Assembly (NCBI GenBank): GCA_020650975.1
Contig: JAIPMN010011938.1
Coordinates: forward strand, 674-21,710
Reading direction: 5' to 3'
DNA: 21,037 nucleotides
Source: Apostichopus californicus
Lineage: Eukaryota; Echinodermata; Holothuroidea; Aspidochirotida; Stichopodidae
How positions within the stretch are numbered: position 1 is the first letter of the stretch; each line of letters opens with the position of its first letter. The notes beneath the pieces are model-generated. The model worked only from the letters and a program-made list of their open reading frames with translations, ran no database searches and had not been told where the DNA came from. This document shows, piece by piece, positions 19,001 through 21,037 of the stretch. A program made the translations under genes and the position numbers.

Positions 19001-20003
19001 CTGAGGTTTAAGTTATGCGTCTTTCAAACACACATAACCAGAAATTGTAGGGTTTAGGTCATGTGTGCCCATCAGACACAGAACACTCACAGCCTGAAAA
19101 TGTAGGATAAAGTCTGATGTTTTCTGGGGTTTGAGTCTTATTATTATTTTTTTTTTTTTTTCAGTTTTAATGTTCTTTTCCTTTGATTACAGATAGCTGA
19201 TCCAGAAGAGGATGAACGATCTCCAAATGTCATTAACACCACTCTGGGTCCACCAGAGGAAGGCATCCCAGCAAGTGCCACCAAGGCCCTCGTTCCTATT
19301 GATGCATTGGTTAAGGTTAGTTAATGTTACTTTCCCGACCCATATGTGTCCTTTCCTTCAAAGAGGTGGCACTGTTATAAATTAGAAGGGGTTTTTTTTT
19401 TTCCCCCTCTTATCCACTTTGTTCCTTTGTTTATTGTTCTTTATTTCTTTGCATAGCATGAACATAAAAACTATAATGTTTCATGTTATATACATTCATG
19501 TACTGAAGCATATCAGAAGTGTTTTTCATTCTTCCTTAATTTGACATTCAACATATCTAGTCAACCTAATGACAGTTACATTAGTTTGGGATTTTAGAAT
19601 CAAATTCCGTTTAAAACAAAGAATTGTATTACAAATCTAACAAAGTAAGCTTCCGTATGAAGAAAGTCTTAGACAAAATACGATGTGTAAAAGTAAGTTG
19701 GCCTGACGTTTCGATCCTAGCAGGATCTTCTTCAAAGGCTAAATGACAAAATAAGTACTGTATGCTTCATCAGCTGTGTTATTCCATCATGCTCAGGTGT
19801 TCCACCACGGACAGCCATCTCTCGGCGACAGCCATCGGTTCAGCGTCACAACAGACCCGGAGGATACCTTCTCCTTTGAACGGGTCTCCGGCGTCTACAA
19901 GGAACTCGGAAGCCAGGCCCTCCAACCCGTACCGTTCTTTACTCTGTTTGGACATCCGATCATTCTCGACTGCCTGTCTCTCAGCAACAGATTTAAAGCG
20001 CCG
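921..20003 (+). CDS. SPEF2: SPEF2 (sperm flagellar protein 2), internal segment of 19 exons, 5' and 3' incomplete
   Basis: Seen: joining 921-1078, 2115-2381, 2934-3071, 3390-3670, 4742-4934, 5944-5991, 6930-6956, 10008-10134, 11676-11780, 12456-12536, 13343-13481, 14360-14459, 15755-15940, 16419-16469, 16990-17172, 17654-17809, 18598-18735, 19193-19315 and 19797-20003 gives 2708 nt. This is two nt finishing an upstream codon plus 902 codons, with no stop. All introns are GT-AG and all phases agree. Recognised by family memory, not by a search: SPEF2-like blocks such as ERENIYHYF, RRPDSKQEF, TNNYLTLMQ, DWLGARF and DWRAFLL. Known of the family: SPEF2/CPC1 is a central-pair (C1b) component of motile axonemes, needed for sperm tail formation and ciliary beating; loss gives tail defects and ciliary dyskinesia in mammals. 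The N-terminal calponin-homology domain, the adenylate-kinase-like region, the promoter and the natural stop are not in the window. Confidence in the family is high; exact ends of weak-site exons are less certain. Confidence 0.9.
1079..2114. other. Intron W1-W2
   Basis: It holds a poly-C run (about 1489-1500) and the two-copy repeat at 1739-2037. The 82-residue open frame at 1632-1880 lies partly in that repeat and shows no family features. No exon was found. Confidence 0.6.
1739..2037. repeat. Two-copy tandem duplication, about 157 bp
   Basis: Each copy starts with AGACTTGATCAAGTCGAAAT (1739 and 1896), which contains the perfect palindrome ACTTGATCAAGT. Both copies go on with TATGACATCATCA and end near the ATGATGG block. 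The copies differ by several substitutions and short indels. Confidence 0.9.
2115..2381 (+). CDS. SPEF2: SPEF2 exon W2, conserved helical core
   Basis: The acceptor is CTCACTATAG ending at 2114, after a T-rich tract, and the donor is GTTAGTCC at 2382. It has 89 codons, phase 0 at both ends. The peptide starts NLAHTLAPLWENTEQ and contains ERENIYHYFFYIRKEFEAYL, RRPDSKQEFVSAFQ and a charged helix ending KAELHQRVQ. High Glu/Arg/Lys content with regular hydrophobic spacing suggests a long helix or coiled coil. This is one of the best blocks for identifying the gene as SPEF2. Confidence 0.92.
2382..2933. other. Intron W2-W3
   Basis: Unique AT-rich sequence. I see no repeat, RNA gene or mobile element in it. 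Confidence 0.6.
2934..3071 (+). CDS. SPEF2: SPEF2 exon W3, helical core
   Basis: The acceptor is ATCTCTACTAG ending at 2933 and the donor is GTAAGTAG at 3072, a near-consensus site. It has 46 codons, phase 0 on both sides. It continues the charged helix of W2 (DLKEQLWEMSDNRKQDAEN) and ends LGFLTNNYLTLMQ, a conserved-looking hydrophobic patch. Reading through the donor meets a stop at 3156-3158. Confidence 0.92.
3072..3389. other. Intron W3-W4
   Basis: Unique AT-rich sequence with nothing recognisable apart from the splice sites. Confidence 0.6.
3390..3670 (+). CDS. SPEF2: SPEF2 exon W4, end of helical core and start of linker
   Basis: The acceptor is TTTGTCGTATAG ending at 3389 and the donor is GTAAGTTC at 3671. 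It has 93 codons plus two bases (AA), which take the first base of W5 to give Lys. The first 45 residues (CEVDRYQDTLRLLKDYYQG, then EYDCLFTRIPLIDL) finish the conserved core. The rest is Ser/Thr/Pro-rich and then charged (KGKKSKEPP, GDGDEMEKN), with no predicted fold. The change in composition part way through the exon marks the border between the core and a disordered linker. Confidence 0.92.
3807..4404. mobile_element. Inverted-repeat (MITE/foldback-like) element enclosing a LINE tail
   Basis: Seen: the segment 3807-3898 is repeated in inverted orientation at about 4314-4404. Matching blocks include ATAGCACGCTAT (left) against ATAGCGTGCTAT (right), GATTACGTAATCGAC against GTCGATTAAGTAATC, and GTCGTAAAT against TTTACGAC. 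By eye roughly 70-75% of about 90 positions match. TTAA stands at both outer ends, which would fit a TTAA-targeting (piggyBac-like) element; this is inference. The middle is a LINE 3' end. No transposase is present, so the element would be nonautonomous. Confidence 0.6.
4039..4315 (+). mobile_element. 3' end of a non-LTR retrotransposon (LINE)
   Basis: Seen: an open frame of about 41 codons ends SPSLDSFKHSLKTHLMKAV with stop TAA at 4159-4161. It is followed by about 150 bp containing TGCGCCATGAGCATCTTTTG and ending in an ATT repeat at about 4291-4312. Known: LINEs of the L2/CR1-like group often end their polymerase ORF with an SxxxFKxxLKTxL motif, and have a short 3' UTR with a GCGC...GAGCAT block and a simple-repeat tail. 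The upstream polymerase domain is absent or unreadable here, so this is a 5'-truncated dead copy. Clade assignment is uncertain. Confidence 0.65.
4742..4934 (+). CDS. SPEF2: SPEF2 exon W5, low-complexity linker
   Basis: The acceptor is TTCTTCTGCTAG ending at 4741 and the donor is GTAAAATA at 4935 (moderate). One base completes the W4 codon, then 64 codons follow. The peptide begins IPLVPRRPTSAEGFF, which looks like a short conserved motif. It goes on through a Gly/Lys-rich run (DKGGGKGTKSRAGKKEKEK) and ends ESPVPPMDPDEK. The linker is probably surface-exposed; no domain is seen. The minus-strand frame over the same bases (4703-5098) is a shadow. Confidence 0.88.
4935..5560. other. Intron W5-W6, part before the SINE
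   Basis: AT-rich sequence with a weak internal repetition (AAAGTAGAAACCTATA near 5241 and AAAGTAGAGACCTATA near 5289). Open frames on both strands here (4972-5322 minus, 5146-5373 plus) show no recognisable protein. No exon with fitting splice sites was found. Confidence 0.5.
5561..5808 (+). mobile_element. tRNA-derived SINE, full-length copy
   Basis: Seen: a tRNA-like head starts GGGAGTG and has an A box (TAGCTCAGTGG, 5569-5579), a degenerate B box (GAGTTCAAGTC, 5612-5622) and a CACTC remnant of the acceptor stem. A body of about 150 bp follows, with serial hairpins, including CTGAC-TTCG-GTCAG at 5711-5724. The tail is a TACA-type simple repeat. A second copy at 9239-9465 shares the body nearly base for base. 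Known: pol III transcribes such elements from the A and B boxes and they move with LINE enzymes. The family name is not assigned. Confidence 0.85.
5944..5991 (+). CDS. SPEF2: SPEF2 exon W6, short exon
   Basis: The acceptor has a strong pyrimidine tract (CTTTCTTTTTTTTTCATCAG ending at 5943) and the donor is GTGAGTTC at 5992. It has only 16 codons, phase 0 on both sides: LVSDAFLFGLMKVSEL. The mixed hydrophobic helix returns to folded sequence after the W4-W5 linker. Splice sites are good and the frame fits both neighbours, so I accept it although it is short. Confidence 0.8.
5992..6929. other. Intron W6-W7
   Basis: AT-rich sequence with a short CTGT/CTAT microsatellite at about 6844-6870 (TCTGTCTGTCTGTCTCTCTG). 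Nothing else is recognisable. Confidence 0.55.
6930..6956 (+). CDS. SPEF2: Candidate SPEF2 microexon W7 (27 nt)
   Basis: Seen: an acceptor TGCATGCCATGTAG ending at 6929, nine codons SEGFQKALM, and a strong donor GTGAGTAG at 6957. It is phase 0 at both ends, so it can be included or skipped without changing the frame. The peptide extends the helix of W6 into the Ala/Glu-rich start of W8. A second, shorter reading starts after TTTTCAG at 6944 and gives KALM only. Inference: a real or cassette microexon. The short length means chance cannot be excluded. Confidence 0.55.
6957..7881. other. Intron W7-W8, first part
   Basis: It contains a pyrimidine-rich tract (about 7208-7255, CTCCC and CCCAC runs) and AT-rich unique sequence. 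The minus-strand frame at 7511-7735 has no family features. Confidence 0.55.
7882..8344. repeat. 48-bp minisatellite with a 192-bp higher-order period
   Basis: About 9.6 units of the form AGAGATGTGTAGGTTTGGTG then AATAGAACACTGATATGTAC and ACTGTAGG. Variant units recur in the same order every four units: the variant starting GATGTATAGGTTTGGTGAAT occurs at 7981 and 8173, exactly 192 bp apart. This points to amplification of a four-unit block. Because 48 is divisible by 3 the minus strand stays open for 133 codons across it. Confidence 0.92.
8345..9238. other. Intron W7-W8, middle part
   Basis: Unique AT-rich sequence with a short ATTCATTAAC repeat near 8746-8770. The 60-codon minus frame at 8760-8942 is not supported. 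No exon was found. Confidence 0.55.
9239..9465 (+). mobile_element. tRNA-derived SINE, 5'-truncated second copy
   Basis: From AATCATAAGGTCCCGAG onward it matches the SINE at 5561-5808, with a few substitutions and small indels through the TTCG hairpin and the CCTGCTTGCAG block. The A-box part is missing, so it is truncated at the 5' end as expected for LINE-mediated insertion. The TACA-repeat tail is interrupted by the hAT element at 9466 and seems to continue after 9932. Confidence 0.85.
9466..9932. mobile_element. hAT-type nonautonomous DNA transposon (MITE), 467 bp
   Basis: Seen: perfect 12-bp terminal inverted repeats, CAGTGGCGGAGC at 9466 and GCTCCGCCACTG ending at 9932. TACATACA stands directly on both sides (9458-9465 and 9933-9940) as an 8-bp target site duplication. 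Known: CAGTGG-type ends with 8-bp duplications are characteristic of the hAT superfamily. The similarity of the two ends extends inward about 40 bp (GTCAGGGGG and rc of CCCCCTCTGAC). There is no transposase frame, so it depends on an autonomous relative. The site lies in a TACA repeat, which slightly weakens the duplication evidence. Confidence 0.88.
10008..10134 (+). CDS. SPEF2: SPEF2 exon W8, Glu/Lys/Gly-rich linker
   Basis: The acceptor is CTTGATTAACAG ending at 10007 and the donor is GTACTATT at 10135. It has 42 codons plus one base. The peptide starts TAAELAAKEAEEAEKEKEAE, an acidic-basic single helix, then GGKGGKGKD and a basic KKRSKSKSPS tail. The last 19 bases and the donor are the first unit of the minisatellite that fills the following intron, so about 16 near-identical copies of this donor lie downstream. 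The upstream donor is preferred because reading on meets TAA at 10203-10205. Confidence 0.88.
10116..11510. repeat. 44/45-bp minisatellite starting inside exon W8
   Basis: The first unit includes the last 19 bases of W8 and its donor. About 17 close copies carry CATCAG|GT at 10135, 10179, 10223, 10268, 10312, 10356, 10401, 10445, 10490, 10535, 10579, 10623, 10668, 10713, 10758, 10802 and 10847. From about 10850 to 11510 the units are more diverged and alternate in pairs (a CCCATCAGGTACTAT type and a CCCATAAGGTATCA type), a dimer of about 88 bp. The array fills most of the W8-W9 intron. Confidence 0.95.
11676..11780 (+). CDS. SPEF2: SPEF2 exon W9, KKSP repeats and polyproline
   Basis: The acceptor is CTTATCTCTGTAG ending at 11675 and the donor is GTGAGTCG at 11781. 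Two bases finish the W8 codon (Gly), then 34 codons and one base follow. The peptide has three tandem KKSP units (GKKSPSGKKSPVGKKSPKK) and then ATPTPPPTPPPV. KSP units are typical proline-directed kinase sites, so this stretch may be phosphorylated (inference). With W8 it forms a strongly basic linker. Confidence 0.88.
11781..12455. other. Intron W9-W10
   Basis: Apart from the GACTTGA-rich segment near its start, it is unique T-rich sequence. No exon was found. Confidence 0.55.
11797..11965. repeat. Degenerate GACTTGA/AAGTCA-rich segment
   Basis: Short direct and inverted GACTTGA, AAGTCA and GAGTGACT motifs cluster here (for example AAATGACTTGAC at 11841 and 11925). The pattern looks like an old, decayed repeat, possibly of a mobile element. 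No ends were identified. Confidence 0.3.
12456..12536 (+). CDS. SPEF2: SPEF2 exon W10
   Basis: The acceptor is TTTCTCCATTTTCAG ending at 12455, a strong tract. The donor GTATAGTG at 12537 is weak. Two bases complete the W9 codon, 26 codons follow (EVSMTPEQQELHERTKKEYL then AAISHE), and one base is left for W11. The phase match to W11 (giving Glu-Ser-Gly-Leu) supports the weak donor. The peptide is a charged helix leading back into the conserved part of SPEF2. Confidence 0.82.
12537..13342. other. Intron W10-W11
   Basis: Unique AT-rich sequence. Overlapping open frames on both strands (12609-12896 minus, 12646-12969 plus) have no recognisable motif and no fitting splice sites. I treat them as chance. 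Confidence 0.55.
13343..13481 (+). CDS. SPEF2: SPEF2 exon W11, conserved DWLGARF block
   Basis: The acceptor is CTATATTTTAG ending at 13342 and the donor is GTGAGTCC at 13482. It has 45 full codons, with two bases left for W12. The peptide includes ARMELIKFHAIQVMQDLKAK and MDDWLGARFQSEMKR. The second block, around the Trp, is a hallmark region of SPEF2 as I remember the family. A hAT-like element seems to begin only 14 bp after the donor (13496). Confidence 0.92.
13496..13815. mobile_element. Probable hAT-like MITE
   Basis: The left end CAGGGGTTCCCTAACTGGGG and the nearby GAACCCCCA block resemble ends of hAT elements. Near 13775-13815 the inverted counterparts GGGGGTTCGTGG and GGGGAACCACGGTG occur. 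The inverted repeat is imperfect and I found no clear 8-bp duplication, so the right boundary is uncertain. No transposase is present. Confidence 0.4.
13868..14282. repeat. 33-38-bp minisatellite upstream of W12
   Basis: About eleven units of the form ATGGTGGTATGAAGGGCCCC, CTCTGTGATTATTTC. Units vary by short indels (for example loss of GTG in some) and by CCC versus CAC. The array ends 77 bp before the W12 acceptor. Confidence 0.93.
14360..14459 (+). CDS. SPEF2: SPEF2 exon W12
   Basis: The acceptor is CTTGTATCTTTCAG ending at 14359 and the donor is GTAGGTGG at 14460. One base completes Ser from W11, then 33 codons follow: IDEVCVIFGAAIENQSKVQS then EIILIQDQFIINK. It is a single long helix pattern that continues W11 and ends in phase 0. 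The minus-strand frame 14250-14486 is a shadow. Confidence 0.9.
14460..14985. other. Intron W12-W13, first part
   Basis: AT-rich sequence. The motif TTAATCATAAAGCT is repeated in tandem near 14612 and 14636. Nothing else is recognisable. Confidence 0.5.
14989..15745. repeat. AT-rich minisatellite (about 36-40 bp) abutting W13 acceptor
   Basis: About 19 units of the form AACCAGGAATAACTATATGT, TTACATTTATGGATATAT. Some units are shorter (near 15060-15090 and 15330-15360). The last unit merges into the W13 acceptor region, with CAACAG at 15749-15754 in the position where earlier units have TAACCAG. Confidence 0.95.
15755..15940 (+). CDS. SPEF2: SPEF2 exon W13, proline-rich start and first EF-hand-like unit
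   Basis: The acceptor TTTGTCAACAG ends at 15754 and sits at the edge of a minisatellite. The donor is GTAAGTTT at 15941. It has 62 codons, phase 0 on both sides. The peptide starts EVKVYNTPSPPPRPSPVETS. A helix-loop-helix follows (FTVEQIQTLMEQFRASAP, SGFISTKGFIDTLSDLTALT) that looks like a degenerate EF-hand-type unit without the acidic calcium ligands. The donor and the last bases of the exon are repeated 56 and 112 bp downstream. Confidence 0.9.
15934..16110. repeat. 56-bp tandem repeat copying the W13 donor
   Basis: Three units with period 56. CATTGACTGTAAGTTTAATA occurs at 15934 and 15990, and the third unit reads CATTGAATGTAAG at 16046. Donor GT dinucleotides are at 15941, 15997 and 16053. 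The third unit is more diverged. The first unit begins in the last seven bases of exon W13. Confidence 0.93.
16111..16418. other. Intron W13-W14, rest
   Basis: Unique sequence. The 63-codon frame at 16171-16362 has no fitting splice sites. No element was seen. Confidence 0.5.
16419..16469 (+). CDS. SPEF2: SPEF2 exon W14, short exon
   Basis: The acceptor is TTTTTGGTGTTTGCAG ending at 16418 and the donor is GTACAACA at 16470 (moderate). It has 17 codons, phase 0 on both sides: HGTETLPDQWLSMTTNQ. It links the helix of W13 to W15. Confidence 0.85.
16636..16920. repeat. 81-bp tandem repeat, about 3.5 copies
   Basis: Units contain GATTCTGATAGCCCAAATAA, ATTCTTGAATCCAACAAAAT and CCAGTAGCCTCAGATACAGA. 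GGGATTCTG starts at 16731 and 16812, 81 bp apart. The middle copies are nearly identical. The 83-codon minus frame at 16659-16910 exists because 81 is divisible by 3. Confidence 0.92.
16990..17172 (+). CDS. SPEF2: SPEF2 exon W15, EF-hand-like region
   Basis: The acceptor is TTTTATTTTGATCAG ending at 16989 and the donor is GTAAGTGA at 17173. It has 61 codons, phase 0 on both sides. The peptide contains YIDWRAFLLQATHSWP, then AELLQTLERFKGVDSEKTGK and VTQDQYSR. The last part has the helix-D-x-x-x-x-G-x-(V/I)-x-x-x-x-(Y/F) shape of an EF-hand-like loop, here with few calcium-binding residues. It is one of the clearest SPEF2 blocks. Confidence 0.93.
17173..17653. other. Intron W15-W16
   Basis: AT-rich, with a pyrimidine-rich tract that includes a run of about 12 C at 17513-17524. 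No exon or element was seen. Confidence 0.55.
17654..17809 (+). CDS. SPEF2: SPEF2 exon W16
   Basis: The acceptor is TCCTATATACAG ending at 17653 and the donor is GTAACTTC at 17810. It has 52 codons, phase 0 on both sides. The peptide begins VSLWYDPEERPPTPDDPSEP, which finishes the EF-hand-like helix of W15 (LW). It continues PLPFDRITSNQEKFFDVFAD and ends PPTLDYTQM. The pattern is Phe-rich and amphipathic. The minus frame 17603-17806 is a shadow. Confidence 0.92.
17810..18597. other. Intron W16-W17
   Basis: It has a TGTTAT/ATGTTAT-rich patch (17915-17970) and two pyrimidine-rich tracts (about 18005-18050 and 18425-18460). No exon or mobile element was recognised. Confidence 0.55.
18598..18735 (+). 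CDS. SPEF2: SPEF2 exon W17
   Basis: The acceptor is TTTGTCTGGTAG ending at 18597 and the donor is GTGAGTGA at 18736. It has 46 codons, phase 0 on both sides. The peptide begins LMYFSIDADPVNGFFRALSV, a conserved-looking helix. It ends in an acidic coil (PQEEELLEQTEDEKLEKR). Confidence 0.92.
18736..19192. other. Intron W17-W18
   Basis: Unique sequence with a T-run at about 19147-19162 before the acceptor of W18. No element was seen. Confidence 0.55.
19193..19315 (+). CDS. SPEF2: SPEF2 exon W18
   Basis: The acceptor is CCTTTGATTACAG ending at 19192 and the donor is GTTAGTTA at 19316. It has 41 codons, phase 0 on both sides: acidic start IADPEEDERSP, then NTTLGPPEEGIP, ending ALVPIDALVK. It is a variable loop with a short hydrophobic end that leads into W19. 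Confidence 0.88.
19701..19740 (-). other. Possible Penelope-like-element relic with hammerhead-like half-core
   Basis: On the minus strand, TTGAAGA is followed by a 5-bp hairpin (GATCC-TGCTA-GGATC, 19713-19727) and then GAAAC. Known: hammerhead ribozymes have CUGANGA, a stem II hairpin and then GAAA. Penelope-like elements in many animals carry such motifs near their ends. Here the first core base is T instead of C, one extra A precedes the stem, and stem III is not evident. An active ribozyme is unlikely. It is 56 bp upstream of exon W19. Confidence 0.35.
19797..20003 (+). CDS. SPEF2: SPEF2 exon W19 (last exon in window)
   Basis: The acceptor is CCATCATGCTCAG ending at 19796 and the donor is GTAAGGAA at 20004. 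It has 69 codons, phase 0 on both sides. The peptide includes VFHHGQPSLGDSHRF, DTFSFERVSGVYKELG and VPFFTLFGHPIILDCL. It is folded-looking sequence with no stop, so more exons must follow beyond the window. The overlapping frames on both strands are shadows. Confidence 0.9.
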
Positions 20004-20119
20004 GTAAGGAACGCACATTTTGTAAACATTCTGTAAAGGGAATACCTCCCCACGGGGGAAGTGGGATAGTTCTCCTACTGTTGGATAAGTCGACTGTCTT
20101 CAGATAAACAGATATGTTA
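20004..20119. other. Start of intron after W19
   Basis: Unique sequence directly after the W19 donor, before the 115-bp duplication. Nothing is recognisable. Confidence 0.5.
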
Positions 20120-20357
20120 CACGTAGCTCACACATTTGATTTAGTATTAAGACTAGCAAACTGAAATATTTTGAACTTAAAGATGTGTGCATTGTTTCAA
20201 ATGCTGTTATCTACACCTCCCCTCCCCCCCCCCCCACGTAGCTCACACATTTGATTTAATGTCAGACTAGTAAACCAAAATATTCTGAACTTAAAGATGC
20301 GTGCATTGTTTCAAATGCTGTTATTTTACTCCTCCCCTCCCCCTCCCCCCCCCCCCC
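20120..20357. repeat. Two-copy tandem duplication, 115 bp, each ending in a C-rich tract
   Basis: CACGTAGCTCACACATTTGA starts at 20120 and 20235. Both copies share AACTTAAAGATG and GTGCATTGTTTCAAATGCTG and end in CTCCCCTCCCCC tracts of different length. The C tracts mark the duplication borders, so slippage or unequal exchange between them is likely. Confidence 0.92.
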
Positions 20358-20552
20358 TCTTCCCCCAAAAGAGAAAAGAGCATACCTTTGTGCCACTATA
20401 AAATTGACACCGCTGTTAGTTGGTTTTTTCAAATTCTACATCCTCATTCCGTGTAGTCTTGTGGTATTTTCTACAGAATATAAACAGATGTTCATTCATA
20501 CTTAGTAAAGATTCCTAAATCCTATTAGTCCATTCAGGTTAGCTGACCGTGG

Positions 20553-20574
20553 TTAATCCTGTGAGTAACGCACG
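20553..20574. repeat. Extra partial copy of the inverted-repeat arm
   Basis: The 22 bases starting TTAATCCTGTGAGTAACGCA are identical to part of the right arm of the element at 20697-20860 and have the same orientation. Flanking bases then diverge. It may be an end of a related or longer element. Confidence 0.75.
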
Positions 20575-20696
20575 GTAAAATTACGGGGCATCACTTTAAT
20601 AAATCTTTGGTTATATGTAACCAAAAATGTTTTGTTACCAAAAATGTTTTGTTTTATGATTTTTCCCCCACACAAATGGTAGTGTATGAATGAACA

Positions 20697-20860
20697 GGGT
20701 TAATCAACGGTCTAGCGTGCGTTACTCACATGATTAATGCACTCCAGGTGTTAATGCTATCGCTGGATGCACTCGGGCTCCGCCCTCGTGCATCGCTTGC
20801 ATTATCCCCCGATCGTGCATTAATCCTGTGAGTAACGCACGCTAGACCGTTGATTAACCC
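20697..20860. mobile_element. Near-perfect 46-bp inverted-repeat (foldback/MITE-like) element
   Basis: Left arm 20697-20742 (starts GGGTTAATCAACGGTCTAGC) and right arm 20815-20860 match at 45 of 46 positions in inverted orientation. The 72-bp centre contains a second hairpin, GATGCAC (20766-20772) with GTGCATC (20788-20794) and an inner GGGC/GCCC. No reading frame is present. Target duplications are not obvious. The low arm divergence suggests recent insertion or gene conversion. Confidence 0.8.
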
Positions 20861-21037
20861 CTTATTAAACAGGCTTGAATGTTGCCACCTCCTTGTTACC
20901 CCTCAAACCATTTTTTTTTTTTTCCATTTTTTTTTTCATTCCAATCACTCTTCTTTCTAAATTTGTCTTGACCTAATTTCACCAAGATCTTGAATAACTT
21001 TGAGAAGTCTAATTTTTTTTTGGGGGGGGGGGGGGGG
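20861..21037. other. Intron end of window with T and G homopolymers
   Basis: T-rich sequence with long T runs, closing with about 14 or more G residues. No gene was seen. The next SPEF2 exon is outside the window. Confidence 0.55.

Overview
This is animal nuclear DNA. A 19-exon stretch of one gene runs on the + strand from 921 to 20003. Every junction is GT-AG and the phases match, so the exons join into one open frame of 902 codons with no stop. I recognise the product as SPEF2 (sperm flagellar protein 2, the animal counterpart of Chlamydomonas CPC1), a large protein of motile cilia and sperm tails. Neither the start codon with the N-terminal calponin-homology domain nor the natural stop codon is present, so the window holds an internal, C-terminal-half segment. 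AT-rich introns, a tRNA-derived SINE, a LINE tail with an ATT repeat, hAT-type and foldback elements and many minisatellites suggest a marine invertebrate. An echinoderm or other invertebrate deuterostome is my best guess, made with low confidence.

Layout. 1-920 is intron with a two-copy repeat of about 161 bp. 921-4934 carries exons W1-W5: the conserved helical core (W2-W4) and then a Lys/Ser/Pro/Glu-rich linker (W4-W5). The W4-W5 intron holds a 0.6-kb inverted-repeat element wrapped around a LINE 3' end. 5944-10134 carries a short exon W6, a candidate 27-nt microexon W7 and the linker exon W8. The introns between them hold two SINE copies, a 48-bp minisatellite and a hAT MITE nested in the tail of the second SINE. 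10116-11510 is a 44/45-bp minisatellite that starts inside W8 and repeats its 5' splice site about 17 times. 11676-14459 carries W9-W12, 15755-17809 carries W13-W16 (degenerate EF-hand-like region), and 18598-20003 carries W17-W19. After W19 come a 115-bp tandem duplication and a near-perfect 46-bp inverted-repeat element. The window opens on poly-C and closes on poly-G, so it may be a contig broken at homopolymers.

The window holds one gene, so there is no operon-like or multi-gene system. The interest lies in its introns: minisatellites that grew out of exon-intron boundaries (W8 donor, W13 donor, W13 acceptor), nested mobile elements, and a possible Penelope/hammerhead relic close to W19. 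I saw no second gene, intact tRNA or CRISPR array.
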